A stretch of DNA of 35,796 nt from Chloroflexota bacterium (GTDB taxonomy: Bacteria; Chloroflexota; Dehalococcoidia; GIF9; UBA5629): NCBI GenBank assembly GCA_016875925.1, contig VGOO01000003.1:1-35796 (forward strand), given 5' to 3'. The position numbers and the translations under genes are program-made. The notes below the pieces were generated by a model, which did not search any database, was not told where the DNA came from, and was given only the letters and a program-made list of their open reading frames with translations. Positions 17,321-26,896 of this stretch are shown here, one piece after another. Numbering within the stretch: the stretch's first letter is position 1; each line of letters opens with the position of its first letter.

Positions 17321-19276
17321 ATGAAAGCCTTACGAATGAATAACAAAACGCTACTGAAAATCATGGCATCGATGATGGCTATCTGCGCCATCATCCCGCT
17401 TGGCATAGGTTGCGTCGCTAAAAAGTCCACGCCAGCACAACCGACACAGACAGTCGCCATACAGCGTGGCAATTTGACAATATCTGTACCGGTAGATGGC
17501 AATTTGGTAATGCCCCAGGCTTTTGACCTCCGTTTCGGCACACCAGGCGATGTCAGGGACGTACTGGTAGAAGAAGGAGACCACGTAAAAGCAGGAGCAA
17601 TACTGGCAATGCTGGACAACACCACGCAGAGATTGGACATCCAATCGGCCAACGCCTCTTTGCAGAGAATCTTAAGCAATCTCTACCAAACCGTGCCACG
17701 TCTGCCCCAATTTCCGAACCAACTTTACGATGTCAACACGGTGACTACGACTACTACTACAACTGTTTGGGATTGGCGTGAAGGGTACGATTCTCTGGGT
17801 AATCCCATAACCGATTCTCCACTTCCTGGCGGGAATCAAGGATACATCGGAGTTCCCAGTACCGTTACCACGACCACGACCAGGACTACTATTAAAGCAA
17901 TACCAAATACTCTCCATTCAGATACCAGTTATCCATTTTACTACCCCAACCACACAGCCTTGATAGCGTTTGCCTGGGCACAAGAAGCGCTCTCCAGAGC
18001 AGATGAACTGTTTCAGTCTAAGAATTACGCCGACGCAGAATCTGAACTATACGTAGCCGCAAATGACCTGGAAACCTGCGCCAAAATAATCGAGGACACC
18101 ATTACTAACCCACAGTCGGGATTAGGCGGCTCAGGACCCCTCCCCGAGCAGGATGACCTGACATTCCTGCTCCAGCAGAACGAACCATTATCTGTAAGCT
18201 TCATCCTGGAATTACAACAACTGGTTGAGCTAATCAAGCAATGCCAGGCAGACATGGAGAAGGTCCGCTCCTTGACCACGGAGGGAAAAAACGACGAGGC
18301 CAAATCCTTATTTGCCACCATCCAGGGCAAGATGAAAGACATAGGCAAGTCAATCCTGAACAACGTCAACTTGATTGAAAAGCGCCACGTAGGCATGGTC
18401 TACGGCAAGAACATATGTCTCTACCTGTACAAAGCCGCTGACGACAGCCTTAATGAAGCATTTGCTGCAATTGAAAAGGGCAGTATCGATTCGCCAGAGT
18501 TCAAAAACAATCTACGCGTGGCCCAGCACCGGATGGCACTCTGCAACGCTGTTTTGGGGAGCAACGACTATGTATTGCAGCATGGCCTCTCTCTGAAAGC
18601 TGAGCACCAATACAAAGTGGACCTGCAGAAATCACTGGTAAACCTTGGAAACAAGCAGGACGATTTCCTAAAAACAATAATACTTGCGCCTTTTGACGGC
18701 ACGGTAGTCAGCGTAGGAGTAAAGAAAAACGACGTCCTATCCGCCCAGGACTATTCCTCCAAGGGCACCATCCAGATTGTTGATACAACGGCTGTCAAAT
18801 TCGAGGGGCTAGTTGACGAAATTGACATCCTGAAAGTTAAAACTGGACAAAAGGCCACCATTACCGTAGATGCCATACCCAATAAAGTATTTACCGGCAT
18901 AGTGTCGTTCATTTCCCCTTACGGTGAGGCAGGCACGTCGAACGTTGTTAAATTTGCTGTGACCATACAGCTTGACCCCACCGATATAGAGCTAAAGGGA
19001 GGTCTCACCGCCACAGCCGATATCGCCATAGAAACTGTTGATAACGTTGTATTGGTACCACTCCGAGCTATAAGCAGCACTGCTCAGGGTGTCTTTGTAA
19101 CCGTCATAGACGAGACAACAGGTCAGACCGAAAAGCGCGAGGTCACCCTCGGTAGGCAAAACTTGCAGTTCGCCGAAGTGTTGTCTGGCCTTGAAGAGGG
19201 GGAGAGAGTAGTGATGGAGGTCAAAATCACCGGAGCACCGGTCGTTCAAGGCTTCCCACGCCCATCAGGAAGATAG
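17321..19276 (+). CDS. MacA/HlyD-like efflux adaptor lipoprotein with large insert
   Basis: Lipobox-like LGIGC; lipoyl half GDVRDVLVEEGDHVKAGAILAMLDNTTQ, second half ILAPFDGTVVSVGVKKNDVLSAQDYSSKG; beta-barrel KVKTGQKATITVDAIPNKVFTGIVSFISP; TGQTEKREVTLGRQNLQFAEVLSGLEEGERVV. Confidence 0.88.
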   Translation: MKALRMNNKTLLKIMASMMAICAIIPLGIGCVAKKSTPAQPTQTVAIQRGNLTISVPVDGNLVMPQAFDLRFGTPGDVRDVLVEEGDHVKAGAILAMLDNTTQRLDIQSANASLQRILSNLYQTVPRLPQFPNQLYDVNTVTTTTTTTVWDWREGYDSLGNPITDSPLPGGNQGYIGVPSTVTTTTTRTTIKAIPNTLHSDTSYPFYYPNHTALIAFAWAQEALSRADELFQSKNYADAESELYVAANDLETCAKIIEDTITNPQSGLGGSGPLPEQDDLTFLLQQNEPLSVSFILELQQLVELIKQCQADMEKVRSLTTEGKNDEAKSLFATIQGKMKDIGKSILNNVNLIEKRHVGMVYGKNICLYLYKAADDSLNEAFAAIEKGSIDSPEFKNNLRVAQHRMALCNAVLGSNDYVLQHGLSLKAEHQYKVDLQKSLVNLGNKQDDFLKTIILAPFDGTVVSVGVKKNDVLSAQDYSSKGTIQIVDTTAVKFEGLVDEIDILKVKTGQKATITVDAIPNKVFTGIVSFISPYGEAGTSNVVKFAVTIQLDPTDIELKGGLTATADIAIETVDNVVLVPLRAISSTAQGVFVTVIDETTGQTEKREVTLGRQNLQFAEVLSGLEEGERVVMEVKITGAPVVQGFPRPSGR

Positions 19277-19281
19277 ATAGC

Positions 19282-20985
19282 ATGATGACAAGAGGAAATA
19301 TTTTCATAGTCGCCATAACGGTAAGTCTGATTTCTCTGCTGTTCAGTGGTTGTGGTAAAAGTGCTGCACCTGTCGGCAAGACCTTCGAAGTAAAAAAAGG
19401 AGACCTGAACATCACCATATCCACCGACGGCTACCTTACGATGCCTAACCAGTTCGACCTCAAGTTTGGGACCACAGGACAGGTCGCCGAAATACTGGTA
19501 GAAGAAGGAGAGCAAGTAAAACAGGGTGCCCTGTTGGCCATGCTCGATAACACATCACAGAAAAACGCAATTAAAACAGCACTGTTTGATATACAGACGG
19601 CAAGGAGCAACATAACACTGGGATGTGGCACAGACCGCATTCCTTACACCTATGCCGACCTGAGCGTGCCCCGCTTAATGAAAGAGGCACAAAGAGACAT
19701 AGACAAGGCTATTGGCTATTTTGAGCAGGGGAACTACAAAGATGCCGGTTACTGGCTGGTCATGACCTACTTCGACGTCGAGGTGTGCGAGGATTTAATC
19801 AAGTCCAGGCCTGATGCTGCTGCGCTGGCCGGGATACAGTCAAATTCAACTTACTATCCGGATATCAACGCCGGCAGCCCTTCGCCTCCACCAGAGTATA
19901 TTGATATGGTCATCTCCTACCTGCAGAATTACCGCGCCAGGCTACTGGATATTTCCCGGCTACTGAAGGCTGGCTCCTACGCAGAAATCAATCCTAAACT
20001 CGAACAAGTGCACCTGGATATGCGTACAGTATCACAACTGGCTGTAAGCACAGTATATAAGAAAGGTAGAAGCATGTTCGAGTACCCTGATACAGCTACC
20101 AGCGCTGACTTCCTCCAGGTCGCTATACGCCAACTACAGGAGTTGGAGAAATACATTGCCCAGGATAATGCCAACCCTGTAGAAGCTGCCAAGAAGCTGT
20201 ATATTGCCAAGGTTAGCCTACTGGTGGGCAAAGATGTCCTGGAAAACCAGACGCGTATCTTCGAGAGCGGAGGCAGCATCAACTGGAAGACATTAGAACA
20301 ATACAACATCGACCTGCAAAGCGCGGAGATGGGTTTATATAAAAACAAGCAGGAAATCATGAAGACAGTCATCATAGCCCCTTCCGACGGCGATGTGGTC
20401 AGCGTTGACCTCAAGAAATCTTATGTCCTCTCCGCACAGGACTACTCAGCGCGAACGGCCATCAAGCTCGTCGATACAAGTACTATCAAATTCCAGGGGA
20501 CAGTAGACGAGATAGATATTGCTAAAGTAAAACCCGGGCAAAAGGCGCGAATAACCATAGATGCCGTGCCTGACAAGACATTCACCGGTACGGTGAAATT
20601 TATCTCCCCATTCGGCACACAGACTGGCAGGGTCATTAAGTTCGCCGTCACCATAGAGATGGACCCCACCGATGTCGAGTTGAGAGGTGGCTTAAGTGCT
20701 ACCGCCGAAATCAGCATATACAACGCCAAAGACGTGTTGCTGGTTCCCGTATCAGTGATTGCCACCACACCGGCAGGACCTGTAGTAGCAGTAGTCAATG
20801 AGGCCACAGGCCAAGTTGAGAGAAGGCGAATTACCATCGGCATGCAGACATTCGAGTTTGCTGAAGTGCTTTCCGGTCTTAAGGAAGGCGAAAAAGTACA
20901 GGTGATAAGCCAGGAAGCCATTAGAAGCCCGTCCGCCACACAGCAGCGTCCGGGTGCGCCAGTACCCATGCGCCTTATCAGATAG
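19282..20985 (+). CDS. MacA/HlyD-like efflux adaptor lipoprotein (tandem paralog)
   Basis: Lipobox LLFSGCGKS; QVAEILVEEGEQVKQGALLAMLDNTSQ; IIAPSDGDVVSVDLKKSYVLSAQDYSA; KVKPGQKARITIDAVPDKTFTGTVKFISPFG. Confidence 0.88.
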   Translation: MMTRGNIFIVAITVSLISLLFSGCGKSAAPVGKTFEVKKGDLNITISTDGYLTMPNQFDLKFGTTGQVAEILVEEGEQVKQGALLAMLDNTSQKNAIKTALFDIQTARSNITLGCGTDRIPYTYADLSVPRLMKEAQRDIDKAIGYFEQGNYKDAGYWLVMTYFDVEVCEDLIKSRPDAAALAGIQSNSTYYPDINAGSPSPPPEYIDMVISYLQNYRARLLDISRLLKAGSYAEINPKLEQVHLDMRTVSQLAVSTVYKKGRSMFEYPDTATSADFLQVAIRQLQELEKYIAQDNANPVEAAKKLYIAKVSLLVGKDVLENQTRIFESGGSINWKTLEQYNIDLQSAEMGLYKNKQEIMKTVIIAPSDGDVVSVDLKKSYVLSAQDYSARTAIKLVDTSTIKFQGTVDEIDIAKVKPGQKARITIDAVPDKTFTGTVKFISPFGTQTGRVIKFAVTIEMDPTDVELRGGLSATAEISIYNAKDVLLVPVSVIATTPAGPVVAVVNEATGQVERRRITIGMQTFEFAEVLSGLKEGEKVQVISQEAIRSPSATQQRPGAPVPMRLIR

Positions 20986-21125
20986 CCAAATTGCCCAGTA
21001 TGATGTGAGCGACACAATGGAACCACAGAAGAGAACGCCAAAAAAGTCCCCCCCATCTTTGCGAGTCCTGATGCAACCCGGACAAAGCGAACTCTATACC
21101 ACCGCATCTCTAGAGACCAGCGAAA

Positions 21126-21794
21126 ATGATTGAAATTGAAAAAATAAGCAAGATATACGATTTAGGCTCGGTAAAGGTAACCGCCATTGACAACATATCT
21201 CTCCGTTGCCATCAGGGAGAGTTCATCTCCATCATGGGAGCCTCCGGCTCCGGAAAATCCACTGTGATGAACATACTTGGCTGCCTTGATAGCCCAACAC
21301 ACGGAAGCTACCGTCTGGATGACCAGGATGTCAGCAAGCTTAACGACGACCAACTAGCCAAGATAAGAAACAGCAAGATAGGCTTCATCTTCCAGTCTTA
21401 TAACCTCTTGCCTAAAACCACAGCATTGGCTAACGTGCAATTACCGCTAATCTACGCAGGCACAGACCACAGAAAACAGCGCGCCATAGAAGCCCTGGAG
21501 GCTGTGGGTATAAGCAAAAGAGCGCATCACCGCCCATCTGAGATGTCAGGCGGGGAACAGCAACGTGTGGCCATCGCTCGTGCCTTAGTCAATAACCCAT
21601 CGATAATCCTGGCTGACGAACCGACCGGAAACCTCGATACTACAACGAGTCATAGCATAATGTCCATTCTATGCGAGCTAAATAGAAAAGGTATTACCAT
21701 AGTCATCGTAACCCACGAGGAAGATATAGCAGCATTCACGCACAGGACTATCTATCTGAGGGACGGGAAAATCACCGACGAGAAAAGAAGATGA
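21126..21794 (+). CDS. ABC transporter ATP-binding protein (MacB/LolD family)
   Basis: Walker [10 protein letters not shown], signature [15 protein letters not shown], Walker [15 protein letters not shown]-loop IVIVTHE. Confidence 0.96.
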   Translation: MIEIEKISKIYDLGSVKVTAIDNISLRCHQGEFISIMGASGSGKSTVMNILGCLDSPTHGSYRLDDQDVSKLNDDQLAKIRNSKIGFIFQSYNLLPKTTALANVQLPLIYAGTDHRKQRAIEALEAVGISKRAHHRPSEMSGGEQQRVAIARALVNNPSIILADEPTGNLDTTTSHSIMSILCELNRKGITIVIVTHEEDIAAFTHRTIYLRDGKITDEKRR

Positions 21795-22996
21795 ACATCT
21801 GGGAGAGCATCAAAACGGCCTGGCAGTCTATATTCGCCAATAAAATGCGCTCATCACTCACCATGCTCGGCATCGTTATCGGCGTCAGCGCAGTAGTCCT
21901 GCTGGTGGCGCTTGGCCAGGGATTCCAGGTCAACATGAAGACGACTTTCGAGAATATGGGCGCCAGTGCCCTCTACATATCAAGCTCGACAGACAGGGCG
22001 GTAAAAAGCGTGCGGGAGCTAACACTTGAAGACGCCCAGGCTTTGGCAGACCCAAAGATGGCCCCATCGATAGCCGTGGTCTCTCCCACGCTAAGCAAGA
22101 GCGTCAGTATCCAGTATGGCAACAACAACGTAACCACGCAGGGAATAGGTGTCACACCTGTGATAACACAGATAAGGAACTATACCATGGACAAAGGTCG
22201 GTTCATCACCGAGCAAGATAACGCAACCAGGCAGAATGTGGTAGTTCTGGGCTACCAGACTGCCCTTGACCTGTTCGGCAGCGAGTCCCCAATAGGCAAG
22301 AGCCTGCGCATTGATGGCATCAAGTTTCAGGTTATAGGCACAATCCAAAGGCTCGGTGGATTCGGAGGCGATGGCTACGCACTGATGCCACTCACCACCA
22401 TGCAATCTAAACTGGTGGGTGGCAACAGCATCGGCCAGATTGCCGTAAAGGCCGTCAGCCCCGACCAAGTGGACTCCGCAATCGCCGAGATGACCAGCAT
22501 CATAAGAGCCAGGCATTACATCAGACCCGGGGCACCAGACGACTTCACCATCAGGGACATGCGCGAGACGCTGGAGAGCATGCAGCAGACATTGGCGAGC
22601 TTTTCCATCTTCTTGGGTAGCGTTGGCGCTATCTCGCTCCTCGTTGGTGGCATCGGCATCATGAACATCATGCTGGTCTCGGTAACAGAGCGCACCCGTG
22701 AAATAGGTATACGCAAAGCCATTGGAGCCAGGCGCCGTGACATTCTGCTGCAGTTCCTTATCGAAGCCGCCGCCCTCAGCTTCACAGGCGGCTTGATAGG
22801 CCTACTCCTGGGGCTGGCTGGCTCATCGCTAATGCGCAACATTCCCATGGGCAACATGACCATCAGTGCAATTATTTCGCCAACCATTGTGATTATTGCT
22901 CTTGCCGTATCGATAGGAACAGGGCTAATATCAGGAACTTACCCAGCTTCCCGCGCCGCCAGGCTCGACCCCATCGAATCCCTGCGTCACGAGTAA
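21791..22996 (+). CDS. ABC transporter permease (MacB/FtsX family)
   Basis: IFANKMRSSLTMLGIVIGVSAVVLLVALGQG; MacB_PCD region; SVTERTREIGIRKAIGARRRDILLQFLIEA; YPASRAARLDPIESLRHE. 4-nt overlap with ATPase. Confidence 0.96.
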   Translation: MNIWESIKTAWQSIFANKMRSSLTMLGIVIGVSAVVLLVALGQGFQVNMKTTFENMGASALYISSSTDRAVKSVRELTLEDAQALADPKMAPSIAVVSPTLSKSVSIQYGNNNVTTQGIGVTPVITQIRNYTMDKGRFITEQDNATRQNVVVLGYQTALDLFGSESPIGKSLRIDGIKFQVIGTIQRLGGFGGDGYALMPLTTMQSKLVGGNSIGQIAVKAVSPDQVDSAIAEMTSIIRARHYIRPGAPDDFTIRDMRETLESMQQTLASFSIFLGSVGAISLLVGGIGIMNIMLVSVTERTREIGIRKAIGARRRDILLQFLIEAAALSFTGGLIGLLLGLAGSSLMRNIPMGNMTISAIISPTIVIIALAVSIGTGLISGTYPASRAARLDPIESLRHE

Positions 22997-23015
22997 CACC
23001 CACCACACGCGACCA

Positions 23016-23044
23016 TAGACAGCCGAGAGGCTTAAGTCTATAAT
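23016..23044 (+). promoter_or_regulatory. Strong sigma70-like promoter (TAGACA-N17-TATAAT)
   Basis: TAGACA 23016-23021, 17-nt spacer, TATAAT 23039-23044. GTG start at 23051 is only 6 nt downstream of the -10. Confidence 0.75.
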
Positions 23045-23050
23045 ATTGCG

Positions 23051-23569
23051 GTGGTTTCGGGGCCGCGGGTATTACTTTCCAAGAACCAAATCAAGAAAGC
23101 CGTTGCCAGGCTCGCTGCTGAAATCAGAAAGGACTACCAGGGAAAACAGCCTCTGCTCATCGGCATTCTGAAGGGCTCATTTGTCTTCATGGCTGACCTG
23201 GTTCGACAACTGGACATGCCGGTGGAGATGGACTTCGTTAAGGCATCCAGCTACGGTGCAGGCAAGGAAAGCTCCGGGAAAGTACACGTAGTGCAGGGGC
23301 TGAAAACGCCGATAAGAGGCAAGGATGTCATACTGGTCGAAGACATAATAGATACCGGACTGACGGTATCCGTCGTCATGGATTATTTACGCAAGAAAAA
23401 ACCAGCATCCCTGAAGCTCTGTGCCCTGGCAGACAAGCCCTCCAGACGGGAGGTGCCAGTGTCCATCGATTACCTCGGATTCACCGTGCCCAACAAATTC
23501 ATCGTGGGCTACGGAATAGATTGGAACGAGCAATACCGCCACTTGCCCGATATATGCTGTATAGATTAA
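23051..23569 (+). CDS. hpt: Hypoxanthine phosphoribosyltransferase
   Basis: PLLIGILKGSFVFMADLVRQL; PRPP motif VILVEDIIDTGLTV; VDYLGFTVPNKFIVGYGIDWNEQYRHLPDI-type C-terminus. GTG start. Confidence 0.95.
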   Translation: MVSGPRVLLSKNQIKKAVARLAAEIRKDYQGKQPLLIGILKGSFVFMADLVRQLDMPVEMDFVKASSYGAGKESSGKVHVVQGLKTPIRGKDVILVEDIIDTGLTVSVVMDYLRKKKPASLKLCALADKPSRREVPVSIDYLGFTVPNKFIVGYGIDWNEQYRHLPDICCID

Positions 23570-23591
23570 TAACAAGCAGACAATAATAATA

Positions 23592-25304
23592 ATGAAGAAA
23601 TCAATAAGTCTAGCCAAGCTGCTCTCCGTGGCACGAGGGGACACACCTGCTGATTTAGTGTTGAAAAATGCCAGAATAATAAACACCTTCGTAGGCATCA
23701 TCGAAGAAGGTTGCATAGCCATTTGTGGCGATAGAATCGCCGGCACCGGCAATAACTATAACCAAGCCAAAGAGATAATCGACCTCAAAGGCGCTTACGT
23801 GGCACCCGGCCTGATAGACGGCCACACGCATATCGAAAGCTCCATGCTGCATCCCGCCCAGTATGCACTGGCGGTGGTACCCAGAGGTACTTCAGCCCTG
23901 GTCACAGACCTCCACGAAATAACCAATGTGGCAGGCTTCGAAGGAATCAACTTCGTGGTAAACTGGGCACAGAAGCTGCCACTGGACATGTTCTTCATGG
24001 CGCCGTCCTGCGTGCCAGCCACCCACATGGAAACTGCCGGCGCCAAGATGGATGCCTCCGACATCAAGAAAGCGCTCAGGCTGCCCAATTTCTTGGGACT
24101 TGGCGAGATGATGAATTTCCCCGGAGTAATAAATGGCGATAAGCATGTCCTGAGCATCATAAATGCCGCCAAAGGCAAAATCATCAACGGCCATGCCCCA
24201 GGAGTCACTAACAAGCATCTCACCGCTTACGTGGCAGCGGGAATTTCCTCCGACCACGAATGCACCACCACAGAAGAGGGCAGAGAAAAACTAAGGAGAG
24301 GCATGTACCTGATGATACGTGAAGGTTCCTCAGCAAAAAATCTGGACGCTCTCCTCCCGCTGGTCAACGATAAGACTTACAAACGATGTCTCCTGGTGAT
24401 AGATGACAGCAGTTGTTCCGATTTGCTTAACGATGGAGATATCGATTCTGTGGTCAGGAAAGCAATCCAGAAAGGCCTCGACCCCATACGGGCAATCCAA
24501 CTAGCCACCATCAATGCCGCCGAGCACTTCAGGCTCTACGACCGAGGTGCTATTTGCCCTGGCTATGTTGCCAACCTCATCACCATCACAGACCTACCCA
24601 AGCTAGAAATAGACATGGTCTTCTACAAAGGACGGCTGGTCGCCCGAGAAGGAAATCCCCTGTTCAAACCGCCCAGGATATCAGCAACAGAAATGGCTGA
24701 CACCATCCGCATCAAACCCTTCAGCGTTAATGCCCTTAGCATCCCTGCAAAAGAGGAAACATTCCCTGTCATCGAGATCGTCCCAGGCCAGATAATCACC
24801 AAGAAAAGGGTGGAAAGAATCAAAATTGAAGACGGAGCCATCATCCCGGACATAGATGAGGACATCCTCAAACTAGTCGTAGTAGAAAGACACAAGGCCA
24901 CAGGCAACATAGGCCGCGGACTAGTCAAGGGTTTCGGCCTCAAGCGCGGCGCGCTGGCATCATCCATCGCCCACGATTCCCATAATATAGTGGCGGTGGG
25001 TACCAACGACTATGATATATATAATGCAATCAGGGAAATAGAGAGGATGCACGGCGGCTTGGTGGTCTGCAGCGATGGCAAAATACTGGCATCGCTTCCA
25101 CTCCCAGTTGCTGGCTTGCTTTCACCAGAGCCACTGGAAACAGTAGTAGAAAAGTTCGAAGAGATGGAGAAGACAGCCGCGGGATTAGGCTGCCTTCCAC
25201 CAACACCATTTGCCCTGCTTTCCTTCATTGCCCTCCCCGTCATCCCAGAACTGAGACTGACAGACATGGGCATAGTTGATGTGCTGGAATTCAAACTAAT
25301 CTAG
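23592..25304 (+). CDS. ade: Adenine deaminase
   Basis: GAYVAPGLIDGHTHIESSMLHPAQYA; AGISSDHECTT; LATINAAEHFRLYDRGAICPGYVANLI; GLVKGFGLKRGALASSIAHDSHNIVAVG. Confidence 0.96.
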   Translation: MKKSISLAKLLSVARGDTPADLVLKNARIINTFVGIIEEGCIAICGDRIAGTGNNYNQAKEIIDLKGAYVAPGLIDGHTHIESSMLHPAQYALAVVPRGTSALVTDLHEITNVAGFEGINFVVNWAQKLPLDMFFMAPSCVPATHMETAGAKMDASDIKKALRLPNFLGLGEMMNFPGVINGDKHVLSIINAAKGKIINGHAPGVTNKHLTAYVAAGISSDHECTTTEEGREKLRRGMYLMIREGSSAKNLDALLPLVNDKTYKRCLLVIDDSSCSDLLNDGDIDSVVRKAIQKGLDPIRAIQLATINAAEHFRLYDRGAICPGYVANLITITDLPKLEIDMVFYKGRLVAREGNPLFKPPRISATEMADTIRIKPFSVNALSIPAKEETFPVIEIVPGQIITKKRVERIKIEDGAIIPDIDEDILKLVVVERHKATGNIGRGLVKGFGLKRGALASSIAHDSHNIVAVGTNDYDIYNAIREIERMHGGLVVCSDGKILASLPLPVAGLLSPEPLETVVEKFEEMEKTAAGLGCLPPTPFALLSFIALPVIPELRLTDMGIVDVLEFKLI

Positions 25305-25324
25305 AAAAACGGAGGTTCCATGCA

Positions 25325-26284
25325 ATGAAAAGAAGCCGACTTTGCGACCTGTTGGGAATTGAGTTTCCTATAATCCAGGGGGGAATGGTCTGGATTGCCA
25401 ACGTCGAACTGGCCACAGCAGTCTCTAATGCCGGCGGCTTGGGACTCATCAGCCACACAGCAGAACTGGACAAGAGCGGCAACCAGGTAGCTAGCTTAAT
25501 ACAGCAGATTAAGAAAGCAAGGAGTCTGACCTCCAAACCCTTCGGTATAAACCTGCCGCTGCAAATGCCAGGCATTGAAGACCTGATAGACACTGTCATC
25601 AGAGAACAGGTGGACATAGTGGTTACGGCTGCCGGAAACCCCGCCACTTTTACCGGCCGTCTCAAAGAAGCAGGCATAAAAGTTCTCCACGTTGTCGCTT
25701 CTGTAAAACACGCCCAGAGCGCAGAAAAGAAGGGGGTTGACGCAGTTATTGCCGAAGGGTACGAAGCTGGAGGACACAACGGTCTGGACGAGCTTACCAC
25801 CTTCGTTCTCGTCCCGCAGGTAGTAGATGCCGTCAAGGTTCCTGTAGTGGCAGCCGGCGGTATTGCTGATGCCAGGGGGATAGTGGCAGCCTTGGCGCTA
25901 GGCGCTGATGGAGTACAGATGGGCACCCGTTTTGTAGCCACCACCGAATGTATCGCCCACCAGAACTTCAAAGAAGCCATAGTAAAAGCTAGCGATACAG
26001 ATACCGTTATCACCGGCAGAAAAATAGGGCCTACCAGGATATTAAAGAACCCCGTAGCGGAAAAACTGCTGAAAATGGAAGCCTCTGGAGCCTCGGCCGA
26101 GGAGATGAACGCCTTTATCGGGCCGGAGAGCCGCTCCCGACTAGGTCAGGTAGAAGGCGACATGGTAAACGGCCAGGGACACTGCGGCGCTATCGCTGGA
26201 ATGATAAAGGAGATTCAGAGCGTCAGCAACGTAATGCAAAGCATCATTAAAGACTACGATGCAGTAGTTAGAAGCCTGGTGTAA
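25325..26284 (+). CDS. FabK-type enoyl-ACP reductase / nitronate monooxygenase family flavoprotein
   Basis: IEFPIIQGGMVWIANVELATAVSNAGGLGLIS; VIAEGYEAGGHNG; VAAGGIADARGIVAALALGADGVQMGTRFVATTE. Family members cannot be separated by eye. Confidence 0.9.
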   Translation: MKRSRLCDLLGIEFPIIQGGMVWIANVELATAVSNAGGLGLISHTAELDKSGNQVASLIQQIKKARSLTSKPFGINLPLQMPGIEDLIDTVIREQVDIVVTAAGNPATFTGRLKEAGIKVLHVVASVKHAQSAEKKGVDAVIAEGYEAGGHNGLDELTTFVLVPQVVDAVKVPVVAAGGIADARGIVAALALGADGVQMGTRFVATTECIAHQNFKEAIVKASDTDTVITGRKIGPTRILKNPVAEKLLKMEASGASAEEMNAFIGPESRSRLGQVEGDMVNGQGHCGAIAGMIKEIQSVSNVMQSIIKDYDAVVRSLV

Positions 26285-26305
26285 CAAAAGATACCAGCAT
26301 GCAGG

Positions 26306-26698
26306 CTAACCGGCTTTTTTAGCTTTGGTTCGGCTGCTCTGCGCCAGTACCCTTATCCCCTCAAGTAAATCCTGGCGCCTGCAATCTTTTGTAAGGTACC
26401 AGCTAGCGCCAGCAGCCAATGCACCACCCACATAATCACCATAAACCGTCAGAAATAAGACCTTCACATCCGGGAGGCTCTGCTTTATGCGCTTGGTTGC
26501 CTCGGTGCCATCCATCACCGGCATCTGAGCATCCATAAGTATCACGTCTGGACGCAGTTCCTCTGCCTTGGCCACAGCATCCAGCCCGTCGGTCGCCTGT
26601 CCTATTACCTCGATATCAGGCTGCGGCTCAAGAATGCTCTTAAGCCCTTCCCTGACTACTTCATTGTCGTCGACCAACAGTATCCTTATTTTTTCCAT
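26306..26698 (-). CDS. Stand-alone receiver-domain response regulator (no output domain)
   Basis: MEKIRILLVDDNEVVREGLKSIL...DVILMDAQMPVMDG...LFLTVYGDYVGGALAAGASWYLTKDCRRQDL, ending ~15 aa after the receiver. SD GGGAGG before ATG 26698. Confidence 0.88.
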   Translation of the reverse strand: MEKIRILLVDDNEVVREGLKSILEPQPDIEVIGQATDGLDAVAKAEELRPDVILMDAQMPVMDGTEATKRIKQSLPDVKVLFLTVYGDYVGGALAAGASWYLTKDCRRQDLLEGIRVLAQSSRTKAKKAG

Positions 26699-26856
26699 TA
26701 TGCCTCCCATAATACAGGAACTAGTCCTCTCGCAAAAACGTAAATCCAACTCGCTGGCATCGAAGCTAACTTCTCATTTATCAGTTTACCTTCCACAATT
26801 CAATTCACAATCAGGACAACGGATGGTTTTACCATAGAAATGGAATGACCCTGAGA

Positions 26857-26896
26857 TCATACTTTCTGCCGATGCATGAGTCATACTTCAGTATGA
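26857..26896. repeat. Inverted/direct repeat, candidate operator: TCATACTT ... TCATACT-TC-AGTATGA
   Basis: TCATACTT 26857-26864 repeated 24 bp later as part of TCATACTTCAGTATGA (26881-26896, 7-bp arms), between the NarL-like regulator and receiver genes. Confidence 0.45.

Noticed and set aside
20442-21107. 221-aa minus-strand ORF
   Set aside because: Antisense shadow of the second adaptor gene; Ser/Thr/Val-rich, no family signal.
25291-26013. 240-aa minus-strand ORF
   Set aside because: Antisense shadow of the FabK/NMO-like gene; Ala/Ser/Pro/Thr-rich translation typical of spurious antisense frames.
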